A DNA stretch of 64,000 nt from Vagococcus zengguangii (GTDB lineage: Bacteria > Bacillota > Bacilli > Lactobacillales > Vagococcaceae): assembly GCF_005145005.1 (NCBI RefSeq), contig NZ_CP039712.1, positions 279,001 through 343,000 of the forward strand, written 5' to 3'. The notes under the pieces were generated by a model that was given only the letters and a program-made list of their open reading frames with translations, had not been told where the DNA came from and did no database searches. Positions 35,107 to 44,316 of the stretch are shown here, piece by piece (positions within the stretch are counted from its first letter, which is position 1; every line of letters begins with the position of its first letter). Both the position numbers and the translations under genes were made by a program.

Positions 35107-35548
35107 CTATCAAGGGTTTACCCTAATTGAAAGCTTATATACTTTATTGGTGTTAGCTTTTATTTTGTCTTTTTTTCAACCGTTTATTCGTTATCTGGCA
35201 TTGTATCAGGAACAATCAGCCAATCAAGCAGAAATGGCGTGGCAAATATTTACGGATCAATTAGAAGAAGAATTATTAACGGGAAAATTAGTAGCTTGTA
35301 GTGAGACAACGATTGATTATCGCAATAGTGAAGACAGTTATTTTATTATTGAGAAATATAACTACCAAATTAGAAAAAAGACAGTTACTACTGGTCATCA
35401 ACCATTGCTTTTAAATGTTGCAAGTTGGCATGTGACACAACGAAATTCGCAACAATTATATATTGAGGTAACTTTTTTAGACGGGACGGTTCGTAGTTGC
35501 TATCAAGGATTTAAACAGGTGGTGGGTTCAGATGAAGCAACACACTAG
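35093..35548 (+). CDS. comGF: Minor pseudopilin ComGF
   Basis: 151 residues from a TTG at 35093; an in-frame stop lies directly upstream, so no earlier start is possible. The prepilin signal is YQGFTLIESLYTLLVLAFIL. Downstream the ComGF-like pattern WQIFTDQLEEEL and a C-terminal beta region are seen. It overlaps comGE by 14 bases and comGG by 17 bases. Confidence 0.85.
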   Translation: MKRDNYQGFTLIESLYTLLVLAFILSFFQPFIRYLALYQEQSANQAEMAWQIFTDQLEEELLTGKLVACSETTIDYRNSEDSYFIIEKYNYQIRKKTVTTGHQPLLLNVASWHVTQRNSQQLYIEVTFLDGTVRSCYQGFKQVVGSDEATH

Positions 35549-35882
35549 CAACTATAAAGGGAGTATTCTTGTATCGCTTTTAATCTTAATGTTGATGTAT
35601 ATGACCGTTTTTAATTTTATCATGCATCGATACGACCAACAACAAGCGCTTGTCTCAACTAGTATTAAACGTAACAAAATCGAAACATTGGCTAATTTAG
35701 CTCAATTTTATTTAGAAAACAACTCTCCCCCAGAGACTGGAACACTGGTATATTCAACGGGACAAGTAATGTATGAAAGAAAAACAACAGATAGCTTTAG
35801 AATTGAAATTAGTCTGACAACCGGTGAAAAAAGAGCACGTAATCTTGTGATTAACCCTAAAGAAGAGTCAACAGATAAATAA
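35532..35882 (+). CDS. comGG: Minor pseudopilin-like protein ComGG
   Basis: 116 residues, last gene of the comG operon. N-terminal hydrophobic segment after a short basic leader (YKGSILVSLLILMLMYMTVF), then a polar domain. As is usual for ComGG it lacks the Glu 5 of the other pilins. Assignment by position and N-terminal pattern. The operon ends with a terminator; the methyltransferase and acetate kinase genes often found behind comGG in lactic acid bacteria are not here. Confidence 0.78.
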   Translation: MKQHTSNYKGSILVSLLILMLMYMTVFNFIMHRYDQQQALVSTSIKRNKIETLANLAQFYLENNSPPETGTLVYSTGQVMYERKTTDSFRIEISLTTGEKRARNLVINPKEESTDK

Positions 35883-35926
35883 ACCTTTATTAGTGGTTTG
35901 CGTAAATGGCCATTAATAAAGGTTTT
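35881..35926 (+). terminator. Terminator of the comG operon
   Basis: Arms AAACCTTTATTAGTGG and CCATTAATAAAGGTTT with one internal mismatch and a 13-base loop, followed by T. Confidence 0.8.
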
Positions 35927-35969
35927 ATTGGTTTACACACCAAAATTTAAGGAAGTTTTGTTCAAATTA

Positions 35970-35978
35970 TGATATACT
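35970..35978 (+). promoter_or_regulatory. Extended -10 element before metG
   Basis: TGATATACT: TGN directly followed by TATACT, an extended -10 box that can work without a strong -35. Transcript start would be near 35985. Confidence 0.4.
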
Positions 35979-36027
35979 AAGAGGAAAATTGAACTTTTAT
36001 TTTAGGGATTATTTAGGAGGGTAAACA

Positions 36028-38028
36028 ATGGCGGACAAAAAGCCTTTTTATATCACAACACCAATTTATTATCCAAGTGGCAGATTACATATCGGTAGCT
36101 CTTATACGACGCTATTTTGTGATGCGATGGCTCGCTATAAACGTTTGACAGGACATGAGGTTTTCTTTTTAACAGGTCTTGATGAGCATGGTCAAAAAAT
36201 TGAGCAAAAAGCAGAAGAAAACGGCATTACACCTCAAGAGTATGTTGACAGTATGGCGGTTGATGTTAAAAAATTATGGAAACATTTAGAAATTAATTAT
36301 GATCATTTTATTCGTACAACTGATAAACAACACGTTGAAGTGGTTCAAAAAACTTTTGAGCGTTTACTAGCACAAGGAGATATTTATTTAGGAGAATACC
36401 AAGGTTGGTATTCAGTATCAGATGAAGAATATTTCACTGAAACACAATTAATGGAAGTTTACAAAGATGACCAAGGAAATGTCATCGGTGGTAAAGCGCC
36501 GAGTGGACACGAAGTAGAATTAGTCACAGAAGAATGTTACTTCTTCAGAATGGGTAAATATGCCGATCGTTTGATTGAACATTACGCTGCCCACCCAGAA
36601 TTTATTCAACCAGAATCTCGTAAAACAGAGATGTTAAATAACTTCATTATTCCTGGTTTAGAAGACTTAGCGTTAACACGTACGACGTTCAAATGGGGAA
36701 TTGAAGTACCAAGCAATCCAAAACACGTTGTTTATGTGTGGATTGATGCATTAATGAACTATTTATCAGCGCTTGGCTATTCAACTGATAATGACGCGAA
36801 TTTCCAAAAATTCTGGCCGGCTAGCGTCCAAGTTATTGGGAAAGAAATCGTACGTTTCCATACCATTTACTGGCCAATTATTTTAATGGCGTTAGACTTA
36901 CCTTTACCTGAAAAAATCTATGCTCATGGCTGGATTGTGATGAAAGACGGGAAAATGTCTAAATCTAAAGGGAATGTCGTTTATCCAGAAATGTTAGTGG
37001 AACGTTATGGTTTAGATGCGCTACGTTACTACTTACTACGTTCAATGCCTTTTGGTAACGATAGTGTCTTCACACCAGAAGATTTTGTTGCGCGCGTTAA
37101 CTACGACTTAGCAAATGATCTAGGCAACTTATTAAATCGTACGGTTGCGATGATTAACAAATATTGTGATGGTTTCGTACCTAAATATGCGTCACACGTA
37201 ACAGAATTTGATAGTGGTTTATCAACAACTGCTGCAAATGTGATTGGTAACTACCGTAAAGCGATGGAAAACATGGAAGTAAGTGTTGCCTTGCAAGAAA
37301 TTTGGAGTTTAGTTTCTCGAGCTAATAAATACATCGATGAAACAGAGCCTTGGGTTCTTGCTAAAGATGAAGAGCGTCGCGCTGAATTAAATAGTGTGAT
37401 GGTTCATTTAGCTGAATCACTACGTATTGTTGGGGTGTTATTACAACCAATGTTAACGCAGACACCAGGAAAAATCTTTAAACAATTAGGAATCGACCAA
37501 GTAGAGTTTAATATGGAAAGTATCCGTTTTGGAGAATTCCCAAATGATTGCAAAGTTATTAGCAAAGGGACACCAATCTTCCCTCGTCAAGACGCGGAAG
37601 AAGAGATTGCCTATATACAAGAAAAAATGAATGAAAAAGCACCTGCTAACTCAGTGGTTTGGAATCCTGAAGAAACAACTTTAGTTTCTTCTAAAGAAAA
37701 ACCAGCTAAATTCGAGGACTTTGAAAAAGTTGAGTTAAAAGTAGCGGAAATCATTGATTGTCAAAAAGTAGAAGGAGCGGATAAATTACTACAATTCCGT
37801 TTAGATGCTGGGGATGAAGGTCATCGTCAAATCTTATCAGGAATCGCAGAGTTTTATCCAGATCCAAGTGAATTAGTTGGTAAAAAAGTGGCAATCGTGG
37901 CTAACTTGAAACCAAGAAAAATTCGTGGCCTAATTAGCCAAGGGATGATTTTATCTGCTGAATATGACGGAAAATTAAAAATGATTGAAGTACCAAAATC
38001 AATTCCAAATGGCTCAGAATTAGCATAA
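36028..38028 (+). CDS. metG: Methionyl-tRNA synthetase
   Basis: Charges tRNA-Met. 666 residues, dimeric type. Class I HIGH-type motif HIGSSYTT (about residue 22) and KMSKSKGN (about residue 310) frame the Rossmann domain. The cysteine pairs of the zinc-binding knuckle are absent, which is the Bacillus-type form. A C-terminal OB-fold tRNA-binding domain (from about residue 565, [20 protein letters not shown]) is present. Followed by tatD-rnmV-rsmA, the same order as in Bacillus. No T-box leader is seen. Confidence 0.96.
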   Translation: MADKKPFYITTPIYYPSGRLHIGSSYTTLFCDAMARYKRLTGHEVFFLTGLDEHGQKIEQKAEENGITPQEYVDSMAVDVKKLWKHLEINYDHFIRTTDKQHVEVVQKTFERLLAQGDIYLGEYQGWYSVSDEEYFTETQLMEVYKDDQGNVIGGKAPSGHEVELVTEECYFFRMGKYADRLIEHYAAHPEFIQPESRKTEMLNNFIIPGLEDLALTRTTFKWGIEVPSNPKHVVYVWIDALMNYLSALGYSTDNDANFQKFWPASVQVIGKEIVRFHTIYWPIILMALDLPLPEKIYAHGWIVMKDGKMSKSKGNVVYPEMLVERYGLDALRYYLLRSMPFGNDSVFTPEDFVARVNYDLANDLGNLLNRTVAMINKYCDGFVPKYASHVTEFDSGLSTTAANVIGNYRKAMENMEVSVALQEIWSLVSRANKYIDETEPWVLAKDEERRAELNSVMVHLAESLRIVGVLLQPMLTQTPGKIFKQLGIDQVEFNMESIRFGEFPNDCKVISKGTPIFPRQDAEEEIAYIQEKMNEKAPANSVVWNPEETTLVSSKEKPAKFEDFEKVELKVAEIIDCQKVEGADKLLQFRLDAGDEGHRQILSGIAEFYPDPSELVGKKVAIVANLKPRKIRGLISQGMILSAEYDGKLKMIEVPKSIPNGSELA

Positions 38029-38035
38029 AAAAGAT

Positions 38036-38070
38036 AAAGGGAGTGTGACAGACTCGTGTCACACTCCTTT
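38036..38070 (+). terminator. Terminator between metG and tatD
   Basis: GAGTGTGACA / TGTCACACTC stem, flanked by AAAGG and CCTTT with one bulged G, loop GACTCG. Confidence 0.75.
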
Positions 38071-38112
38071 ACTTATGTGATTTTTTAACGATGAAGAAAG
38101 GAAGCATAGACG

Positions 38113-38883
38113 ATGATTTTTGATTCACATACTCATTTAAATGTCGAACAGTTTAAAGATGATTTAAAAGAAACCATTGAACGAGCGCATGAAAATGGTG
38201 TGACTGAAATGGCGGTAGTTGGTTTTGATGAGCCAACAATTGAAAAATCTTTAGAACTGAGCCAAGAATATGCTAATATCCATAGTATTATTGGTTGGCA
38301 TCCAACTGAAGCAGGGAGCTATACTCCTCAAATTGAAAGTAAGTTACAGCAATTATTAACCACACCAAAAGTGGTGGCACTTGGGGAAATTGGTTTGGAT
38401 TATTACTGGATGGAAGACCCAAAAGACGTGCAAGAAAAAGTTTTTCGTCGCCAATTAGCGATTTCGCGTGAGATGAATTTACCGTTTAGCATTCATACGC
38501 GTGATGCAATGGAAGATACTTATAACATTTTAAAAGATGAAAACGTCCATTTAACCGGTGGCATAATGCACAGTTTTAGTGGCGATATTGAGTGGATGAA
38601 ACGTTTCTTAGACTTAGGGTTACATATTTCATTGAGTGGCGTGGTAACCTTTAAAAAAGCAATAGAACTACATGAAGTGGCAAAAGTGGTGCCGCTAGAA
38701 TCACTATTAGTGGAAACTGATGCGCCATATTTAGCGCCGGTGCCATTTAGAGGGAAACGTAACGAACCCGCTTATACGCGTTATGTTGTAGAGAAAATCG
38801 CTGAATTACGTGGTGTATCAGTTGAAGAAATCGCGCAACAAACGACCCAAAACGCGCATCGTTTGTTTAGATTAGGTGAGTAA
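38113..38883 (+). CDS. tatD: TatD-family metal-dependent DNase
   Basis: 256 residues, TIM-barrel metal hydrolase with 3'-5' nuclease activity in known members. Metal-binding residues: HTHLN at the N-terminus, GEIGLDYY (Glu near residue 93), IHTRDA, MHSFSG and ETDAPYLAP. Full length. It is followed after one base by rnmV, in the conserved metG-tatD-rnmV-rsmA group. Confidence 0.94.
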   Translation: MIFDSHTHLNVEQFKDDLKETIERAHENGVTEMAVVGFDEPTIEKSLELSQEYANIHSIIGWHPTEAGSYTPQIESKLQQLLTTPKVVALGEIGLDYYWMEDPKDVQEKVFRRQLAISREMNLPFSIHTRDAMEDTYNILKDENVHLTGGIMHSFSGDIEWMKRFLDLGLHISLSGVVTFKKAIELHEVAKVVPLESLLVETDAPYLAPVPFRGKRNEPAYTRYVVEKIAELRGVSVEEIAQQTTQNAHRLFRLGE

Positions 38884-38884
38884 G

Positions 38885-39466
38885 ATGACACAGATAAAAC
38901 CAACTATTCAAGAAATTGTTGTGGTGGAAGGTAAAGATGATACGAAGCGTTTAAAGCAGTTTTTTGAAGTCGATACAATTGAAACAATTGGCTCAGCCAT
39001 CGATGAAGAAATTCTTGAACGGATTGCACATGCTCAAGAAGTTCGTGGGGTGATTGTGTTCACTGATCCTGACTTTTCAGGTGAAAAAATCCGCAAAACG
39101 ATTACTAATTATTTACCTGAAGTGAAGCATGCCTTTATTTCGCGTAAAGAAGGTGCACCAATGAAACGTGGCAATAGTTTAGGGGTGGAACATGCCAGTG
39201 AAGCAGCACTGAAAGAAGCCTTAGCGAATGTGATGACGCCAAGTTTGAGTGTCGAAGATGAGATTCCTATAATCGAGCAGAAAACTCTAGTCAGACTAGG
39301 TTTATTAGCGGGACAAGGTAGTCGTGAAAAGCGTGAAAAGCTCGGTGATTATCTAAGAATTGGCTACACGAATGGTAAACAATTGCTAAAACGTTTGAAT
39401 ATGTTTAGAATAACGGAAGAAGAGTTAGTCGCTGCAATGCGTGAATTAGAAAGGAATAATGAATGA
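38885..39466 (+). CDS. rnmV: Ribonuclease M5 (5S rRNA maturase)
   Basis: 193 residues, matures 5S rRNA in low-GC Gram-positives. N-terminal TOPRIM domain with the catalytic glutamate in [12 protein letters not shown] and the DxD pair in [15 protein letters not shown]. The ATG at 38885 is preceded by AGGTGAG. An in-frame GTG three codons upstream is inside tatD and less likely. It overlaps rsmA by four bases (ATGA). Confidence 0.93.
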   Translation: MTQIKPTIQEIVVVEGKDDTKRLKQFFEVDTIETIGSAIDEEILERIAHAQEVRGVIVFTDPDFSGEKIRKTITNYLPEVKHAFISRKEGAPMKRGNSLGVEHASEAALKEALANVMTPSLSVEDEIPIIEQKTLVRLGLLAGQGSREKREKLGDYLRIGYTNGKQLLKRLNMFRITEEELVAAMRELERNNE

Positions 39467-40344
39467 CAAGAGAAGTAGCTAATCCTACCAGAACGAAAGA
39501 ATTATTAAAGAAATATGGTTTTTCATTTAAGAAAAGTTTAGGCCAAAATTTCTTAACAGATTTAAATATTTTGAGAAATATTGTGGATGTGGCTCAGTTA
39601 AACGAGCAAACAAATGTGATTGAAGTTGGACCTGGAATGGGGTCGTTAACTGAGTTTTTAGCTAGAAGTGCTAATCAAGTATTAGCGTTTGAAATTGACC
39701 AACGCTTAATGGAAGTGTTAGCCGAAACGATGGGCCCTTATCCCAATGTTACAGTAGTCAATGAAGATGTCTTGAAAGCTGATTTAGAAAAAGTAACGTC
39801 AGAAGTGTTTGAAAACCCTGAGTTACCGATTAAAGTCGTGGCCAACTTGCCTTATTACGTGACAACACCCATCATGATGCACTTTTTAGAAGCGTCACTT
39901 GAAATTGATGAAATGGTCGTTATGATGCAAAAAGAAGTAGCAGATCGTATTACCGCAGGACCAGGCACAAAAGCATACGGTTCATTATCAGTGGCCGTTC
40001 AATACTTTATGGAAGCTGAAACCGCCTTTATTGTACCGAAAACAGCTTTTGTTCCACAACCTAACGTTGATTCTGCGATTTTACATTTAACCAAACGTGA
40101 AACACCAGCTGTTGAGGTGTACAACGAAGATAAATTCTTTGCGTTAGTACGTGCATCATTCCAACAACGTCGTAAAACATTATGGAATAACTTAACGAGC
40201 TATTTTGGTAAAGATGAAGCAACCAAAGAACGTTTAGAAGCTGCTTTAGCAGCGTGTGCGATTGATCCTAAGCGTCGTGGTGAAACATTATCATTACAAG
40301 AATTTGCTGATTTAACGAATTACTTGTACCCTGCTAACAACTAA
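39463..40344 (+). CDS. rsmA: 16S rRNA dimethyltransferase RsmA (KsgA)
   Basis: Dimethylates two adjacent adenosines near the 3' end of 16S rRNA using S-adenosylmethionine. 293 residues. SAM-binding motif [16 protein letters not shown] (about residue 50) and catalytic motif NLPYYVTTP (about residue 129) are intact. C-terminal helical domain with RRKTLWNNL. It closes the operon, followed by a terminator. Confidence 0.96.
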   Translation: MTREVANPTRTKELLKKYGFSFKKSLGQNFLTDLNILRNIVDVAQLNEQTNVIEVGPGMGSLTEFLARSANQVLAFEIDQRLMEVLAETMGPYPNVTVVNEDVLKADLEKVTSEVFENPELPIKVVANLPYYVTTPIMMHFLEASLEIDEMVVMMQKEVADRITAGPGTKAYGSLSVAVQYFMEAETAFIVPKTAFVPQPNVDSAILHLTKRETPAVEVYNEDKFFALVRASFQQRRKTLWNNLTSYFGKDEATKERLEAALAACAIDPKRRGETLSLQEFADLTNYLYPANN

Positions 40345-40360
40345 AAAGTAACAATCTAAG

Positions 40361-40387
40361 ACGAGGTCATGGGCCTCGTTTTTTTCT
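40361..40387 (+). terminator. Terminator after rsmA
   Basis: ACGAGG / CCTCGT stem, 7-base loop, followed by a run of T. Confidence 0.8.
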
Positions 40388-40460
40388 TTGTCAAAAAAAA
40401 TTTCGTTAAAAACTCGGAGAATTATAGCTGAGAAACGTTGTTTTGTAAGGGTTTTCTTTT

Positions 40461-40481
40461 AGTATTAATTTTTCTAATACT
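40461..40481. promoter_or_regulatory. LysR-type operator A upstream of the first acyl-CoA dehydrogenase gene
   Basis: Perfect dyad AGTATTA-N7-TAATACT containing the T-N11-A core of LysR-family sites. Its centre is about 58 bases upstream of the inferred transcription start, the usual place of a LysR recognition site. It matches 17 of 21 bases of the dyad at 42980-43002. Confidence 0.6.
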
Positions 40482-40492
40482 TCTCATAATTT

Positions 40493-40522
40493 TTGTTAAG
40501 TATACGCTTTCATTTTCATAGT
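40493..40522 (+). promoter_or_regulatory. Promoter of the first acyl-CoA dehydrogenase gene
   Basis: TTGTTA (40493-40498) and CATAGT (40517-40522), 18-base spacing. A cre-like site lies within it. Confidence 0.45.
40499..40512 (-). promoter_or_regulatory. cre-like site in the acyl-CoA dehydrogenase promoter
   Basis: Read on the minus strand TGAAAGCGTATACT, which fits WTGNAARCGNWWWCA except for the last base. Located between -35 and -10, so CcpA binding would block RNA polymerase. Confidence 0.6.
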
Positions 40523-40565
40523 CTATCATGAAGATATCAAAAACAAACCAAAGGGGAGAAACAAA

Positions 40566-41768
40566 ATGGCAAGAAGCGAAAAATTAAAAGAAATGTATCC
40601 TTTCGATATGTATGCGTTTGCAAACGGATTAACTGAAGGGGAACTAACTGTTTTACAAAATGTTCGCAACTTTTTAGAAAACGATATGAAGCCAGTTGTT
40701 AATGAACATTGGGAAAAAGCAGAATTCCCATTTGAAGCGTTCAAAGGGATTGCTGAAACTGGTATTATGAATAGCCCGTTATTATTTGAAGGGCGTGAAG
40801 GAGCTAGAAAACCTAGCGAATTATATAACGCGTTCTTATACTTTGAATTAGCAAAAGTGGATGCATCATTAGCAACTTTCTATACAGTACATGGTGGTTT
40901 ATGTTATAACACGATTTTATTAGGTGGTAGCGAAGCCCAAATCGAAAAATATGCGCCAAAAATTGCGTCATGGGAATGGCAAGGTTGCTTCGGTTTAACT
41001 GAACCTGATCATGGTTCTGATATTGCAGGTGGATTAGCAACAACAGCTGAAAAAGTTGGAGATAAATGGGTTATCAATGGTGAAAAACGTTGGATCGGTG
41101 GCGCGTCAACTGCCGATGTTCTACCTATTTTTGCTCGTGATAAAGCCGATGGTAAAATTAAATGTTTCATCGTTAAAGGTGGCTCACCTGGTTTATCAGT
41201 TGAAAATATCAAACACAAAGTGGCATTACGTCAAGTTCAAAACGGACATATCACATTAGAAAATGTCGAAGTGCCTGATGAAGATCGTTTAGAAAATGTT
41301 AACGGCTTTAAAGATGTCGCAAGAATTTTACGTTCAACGCGTGCTGACATTGCTCATTTAGCAACAGGGATGACTATCGGCGCAACTGAAGCTGCTTTGA
41401 AATATATTAAAGAACGTGATCAATTTGGTCGTAAATTATCAGGTTTCCAATTAGTACAAGAAAAAGTTGCTCGCATGCAAGCTAACGTAGTAGCAACAAT
41501 GGCTTACTCAATCCAATTAGCAAATATGCAGGAGCAAGGTCACTTCTTAGAAGAAAACTCAGCTTTAGCTAAAATGCATAACGCGATGAGAATGCGTGAA
41601 ACAGTTGCTTGGGGACGTGAAGTTTGTGGTGGTAATGGTATTACGCTTGAAACAGATGTGGCCCGCTTCTTCGCTGATGGTGAAGCTATCTACTCTTACG
41701 AAGGAACACACGAAATCAATGCCTTAATCGTTGGTCGTTTCTTAACAGGCGTGGGGGCTTTCGTATAA
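40566..41768 (+). CDS. Acyl-CoA dehydrogenase (glutaryl-CoA dehydrogenase-like)
   Basis: 400 residues, FAD flavoenzyme that introduces a double bond in acyl-CoA, or reduces enoyl-CoA in the reverse direction. Signatures: GCFGLTEPDHGSDIAGG (flavin and substrate contact), KRWIGGASTADV, RDQFGRKLSGFQLVQEKVARMQ, CGGNGI, and YSYEGTHEINALIVGR with the catalytic base E379. The pattern is closest to the glutaryl-CoA dehydrogenase branch, but chain-length preference cannot be read reliably. It has its own promoter, LysR-type operator and cre-like site, and is separated from the rest of the cluster by the lysR gene. No etfAB genes are nearby to take the electrons. Confidence 0.9.
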   Translation: MARSEKLKEMYPFDMYAFANGLTEGELTVLQNVRNFLENDMKPVVNEHWEKAEFPFEAFKGIAETGIMNSPLLFEGREGARKPSELYNAFLYFELAKVDASLATFYTVHGGLCYNTILLGGSEAQIEKYAPKIASWEWQGCFGLTEPDHGSDIAGGLATTAEKVGDKWVINGEKRWIGGASTADVLPIFARDKADGKIKCFIVKGGSPGLSVENIKHKVALRQVQNGHITLENVEVPDEDRLENVNGFKDVARILRSTRADIAHLATGMTIGATEAALKYIKERDQFGRKLSGFQLVQEKVARMQANVVATMAYSIQLANMQEQGHFLEENSALAKMHNAMRMRETVAWGREVCGGNGITLETDVARFFADGEAIYSYEGTHEINALIVGRFLTGVGAFV

Positions 41769-41863
41769 TCAAGTAACACATGAGTTAACATACAAAACAT
41801 TCATTCAAACATTAAATAAAAACAACCTCTTTAGACATTTGTAAAAATTTGACATTCACACAT

Positions 41864-41897
41864 AAAAAACCGCTGCTTAGTCACCAGCGGTTTTTTT
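41864..41897 (+). terminator. Terminator after the first acyl-CoA dehydrogenase gene
   Basis: AAAAAACCGCTG / CAGCGGTTTTTT, perfect 12-base stem with 9-base loop and T run. It makes the dehydrogenase gene monocistronic. Confidence 0.88.
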
Positions 41898-41914
41898 GTA
41901 TGAGCGCAATTTTA

Positions 41915-41928
41915 TGAAAACGTATGCA
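41915..41928 (+). promoter_or_regulatory. cre-like site before lysR
   Basis: TGAAAACGTATGCA, preceded by A, fits WTGNAANCGNWNNCW fully. It lies just upstream of a TATAGT (41931-41936) that may be the -10 box of the lysR gene. Confidence 0.6.
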
Positions 41929-41976
41929 TTTATAGTAAGATGAGAGTATATAAACGCAATAGGGGAGTTTTGTCAG

Positions 41977-42882
41977 ATGGATATTCAGCAGTTATATTAT
42001 TTTATGAACATAGTCGAATGTGGGTGTAATTTATCGCTGGCCGCTAAGAAAATACATATCACGCAATCAGCGTTGAGTCAGTTGATTATTAATTTTGAAG
42101 CAAACGAAGAGTTGACACTTTTTTACCGTAAGAATGGTCGTTTAGACTCGTTGACACCGAGTGGGGAGAAGCTATATGCGTACGCACAGCAAATTACGAA
42201 ATTACATGAACAGATGAATGAGATGGTCCGTAAAGAAGCGGCTAAACAAAAAGGGACGATTCGTATCGGGTTGCCGTCGCTTATTTTAAGGATTTTCTTT
42301 TCGTCGTTCTTTCCTAAGTTGATGATGGATAATCCTAATATTCAGCTAGAAATTGTCGAAGGTGGTAGTAATTATTTAAGAAAAATGTTGTTTCAAAACG
42401 ATTTAGATTATGCGATATTAATTGAACCAACGAGTCTTGATCCGAAAAGTTTTGAGGAGCATGTCATTCAAATTGATGAAATGACGGCCTTCGTCTACCA
42501 TACCCATCCGCTAGCGCATAAGAAAAAATTAGCGTGGCGTGATTTAGAGCCATTTCCAATTGCGACGTTTAATGAAACCTATACAACGTATGAATTAGTT
42601 ACCGAAAAATTAGCAGCCGAAAAGAGTGAGGCTCAAATTAAATTAACTTCTTCATCGTGGGACTATTTAGTAGAGGCCACTCAAGAATCGAATATTGTAG
42701 CGGTGTTACCGTCACCAATTGAACGGACGATTGATCCAAACTTATTTGTCGAAATTCCGTTTAAAGACCCGATTCCATTTAACGTCTTATTATGTCGCCC
42801 AATTAAAGGAACCTATAACGATGTGGAAGGGTTAGTTTATGAGTCGATTTTAAGTTATTTTTATCAACCGATCGTCGATTAA
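41977..42882 (+). CDS. LysR-family transcription regulator of the acyl-CoA cluster
   Basis: 301 residues. N-terminal winged helix-turn-helix (residues 1-62; MDIQQLYYFMNIVE, LAAKKIHITQSALSQLI), linker helix, and a C-terminal substrate-binding domain of two lobes (about 90-300; GTIRIGLPSLILRIFF, DYAILIEP). It sits between the two transcription units of the acyl-CoA cluster, and both promoters carry the same LysR-type dyad, so it is probably their activator. The inducer is unknown; an acyl-CoA or short-chain acid would fit. No dyad of this kind is seen before its own gene. Confidence 0.88.
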   Translation: MDIQQLYYFMNIVECGCNLSLAAKKIHITQSALSQLIINFEANEELTLFYRKNGRLDSLTPSGEKLYAYAQQITKLHEQMNEMVRKEAAKQKGTIRIGLPSLILRIFFSSFFPKLMMDNPNIQLEIVEGGSNYLRKMLFQNDLDYAILIEPTSLDPKSFEEHVIQIDEMTAFVYHTHPLAHKKKLAWRDLEPFPIATFNETYTTYELVTEKLAAEKSEAQIKLTSSSWDYLVEATQESNIVAVLPSPIERTIDPNLFVEIPFKDPIPFNVLLCRPIKGTYNDVEGLVYESILSYFYQPIVD

Positions 42883-42923
42883 CACGTGCAATTTTTTCAC
42901 AAACTTTATTTAGCAAAAAAATT

Positions 42924-42975
42924 AACCTTGAAATAGAAAACGTTTTCTTGTGGACGTTGCTATTTCAAGGTTTTT
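42924..42975 (+). terminator. Terminator after lysR with a cre-like sequence in its loop
   Basis: Perfect 13-base stem AACCTTGAAATAG (42924-42936) / CTATTTCAAGGTT (42960-42972) followed by T. The 23-base loop contains most of AGAAAACGTTTTCT (42935-42948), a palindrome matching 12 of 14 cre positions. Confidence 0.75.
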
Positions 42976-42979
42976 AAGT

Positions 42980-43002
42980 AACTATTAAATTTGCTAATAG
43001 TT
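42980..43002. promoter_or_regulatory. LysR-type operator B upstream of the thiolase operon
   Basis: Perfect 8-base dyad AACTATTA-N7-TAATAGTT. Centre about 65 bases upstream of the inferred start. Shares TATTAA...CTAATA and the 7-base spacing with operator A. Confidence 0.62.
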
Positions 43003-43043
43003 TTGATAATATTTACTTGTTAGATTTTTTGTGAAAATGGCTT

Positions 43044-43049
43044 TATGAT
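43044..43049 (+). promoter_or_regulatory. -10 box of the thiolase operon
   Basis: TATGAT; the matching -35 position (43021-43026, TAGATT) is poor, as expected for an activator-dependent promoter. Confidence 0.4.
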
Positions 43050-43065
43050 AAGAGTGTCAAAAGAA

Positions 43066-43079
43066 ATAAAACGTTTTCA
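43066..43079 (-). promoter_or_regulatory. cre-like site before the thiolase gene
   Basis: Read on the minus strand TGAAAACGTTTTAT, 12 of 14 cre positions, identical to the site before the ABC ATPase gene at 49526. It lies just downstream of the inferred transcription start. Confidence 0.62.
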
Positions 43080-43107
43080 TAAATATAAATCAGGGGGAAA
43101 CATTAAC

Positions 43108-44289
43108 ATGAAAGAAGTAGTCATTGTAGCAGCAAGAAGAAGTCCAATTGGAAGTTTTGGCGGAAGTTTAAAGAATTTATCAGCCGTTGAATTAGGTCAA
43201 AAAGTGGTTGAAAAAACCTTAGCTGATCTTAAGTTGGATCCAAATTTAGTCGATGAAGTCATTTTAGGGAATGTTTTATCAGCCGGTTTAGGGCAAAATG
43301 TTGCGCGCCAAGTTGCGTTGAAGTCAGGTTTACCACAATCTTCATCTGCTTTAACGATTAATAAAGTTTGTGGTTCAGGATTGAAAGCGGTTATATTGGC
43401 AGCCCAATCGATTATGTTAGAAGAAAACGAAATCGTGATTGCCGGTGGAACTGAAAGCATGAGCCAAGCTGCTTATGTCTTACCAAATCATCGTTGGGGT
43501 GGCCGCATGGGCAATGGTGAAATCGTGGATACCTTATTAAAAGATGGTCTAACAGATGCATTTGATGGGATTCACATGGGAATTACAGCTGAAAATATTG
43601 CAGAAAAATTTGGCTTTACGCGTGAAGCACAGGATGCTTTTGCGGCAAGTAGTCAAAACAAAGCTGAAGCTGCCGTAACGTCAGGTCGCTTTAATGATGA
43701 AATCGTTGAAATTGAAATTCCCGTTAGAAAAGGTGACCCAATCAAATTTAATCAAGATGAGTTTCCACGATTCGGCTCAACGGCAGAAGGATTAGGAAAA
43801 TTACGTCCGGCTTTCAAAAAAGATGGTACGGTAACAGCTGGTAACGCATCAGGTGTGAATGATGGGGCAGCGATTTTAGTGTTAATGAGTCGCGAAAAAG
43901 CTGAAGAACTAGGAATGGAAATTTTAGGAACAATTGCTTCTTATGCAACAGCAGGTGTTGATCCGACGATTATGGGGACAGGGCCAATTCCATCAACGAA
44001 ACGTGCGTTGACAAGAGCAGGCTTAGAAGTAGCTGATTTAGATTTAGTGGAAGCTAACGAAGCTTTTGCTGCCCAAGCAATGAGCGTAGTCCAAGAGTTG
44101 GGTCTAGATGAAAGTATTACCAATGTTAACGGTGGTGCAATTGCTCTAGGACATCCAATCGGAGCAAGTGGGGCACGTGTCTTAGTGACGTTACTACATG
44201 AGATGAAAAAACGTGAAGCTAAAAATGGTTTAGCAACGTTATGTATCGGCGGAGGCCAAGGGATTTCATTAATTATTAAACGTGATTAA
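43108..44289 (+). CDS. Acetyl-CoA C-acetyltransferase (thiolase)
   Basis: 393 residues from the ATG at 43108 behind CAGGGGG; an upstream in-frame ATG lies in the promoter region and would add an untypical tail. Joins two acetyl-CoA into acetoacetyl-CoA, or cleaves 3-ketoacyl-CoA. The nucleophile is C88 in [10 protein letters not shown], the second catalytic pair lies in [16 protein letters not shown] (His) and LCIGGGQG (Cys). Length and motifs are those of biosynthetic thiolases (AtoB/ThlA), but direction cannot be decided from sequence. First gene of a six-gene operon controlled by the LysR-type dyad and a cre-like site. Confidence 0.92.
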   Translation: MKEVVIVAARRSPIGSFGGSLKNLSAVELGQKVVEKTLADLKLDPNLVDEVILGNVLSAGLGQNVARQVALKSGLPQSSSALTINKVCGSGLKAVILAAQSIMLEENEIVIAGGTESMSQAAYVLPNHRWGGRMGNGEIVDTLLKDGLTDAFDGIHMGITAENIAEKFGFTREAQDAFAASSQNKAEAAVTSGRFNDEIVEIEIPVRKGDPIKFNQDEFPRFGSTAEGLGKLRPAFKKDGTVTAGNASGVNDGAAILVLMSREKAEELGMEILGTIASYATAGVDPTIMGTGPIPSTKRALTRAGLEVADLDLVEANEAFAAQAMSVVQELGLDESITNVNGGAIALGHPIGASGARVLVTLLHEMKKREAKNGLATLCIGGGQGISLIIKRD

Positions 44290-44316
44290 GCTTAAATAAA
44301 GCTAAGGGGGAAAACG

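Noticed and set aside
35927-36027. Possible T-box leader before metG
   Set aside because: The region is too short and lacks the T-box sequence (TGGNACCGCG-like) and antiterminator structure.
41849-41854. TTGACA behind the first acyl-CoA dehydrogenase gene
   Set aside because: The -10 position falls into the terminator stem and has no TATAAT-like sequence.
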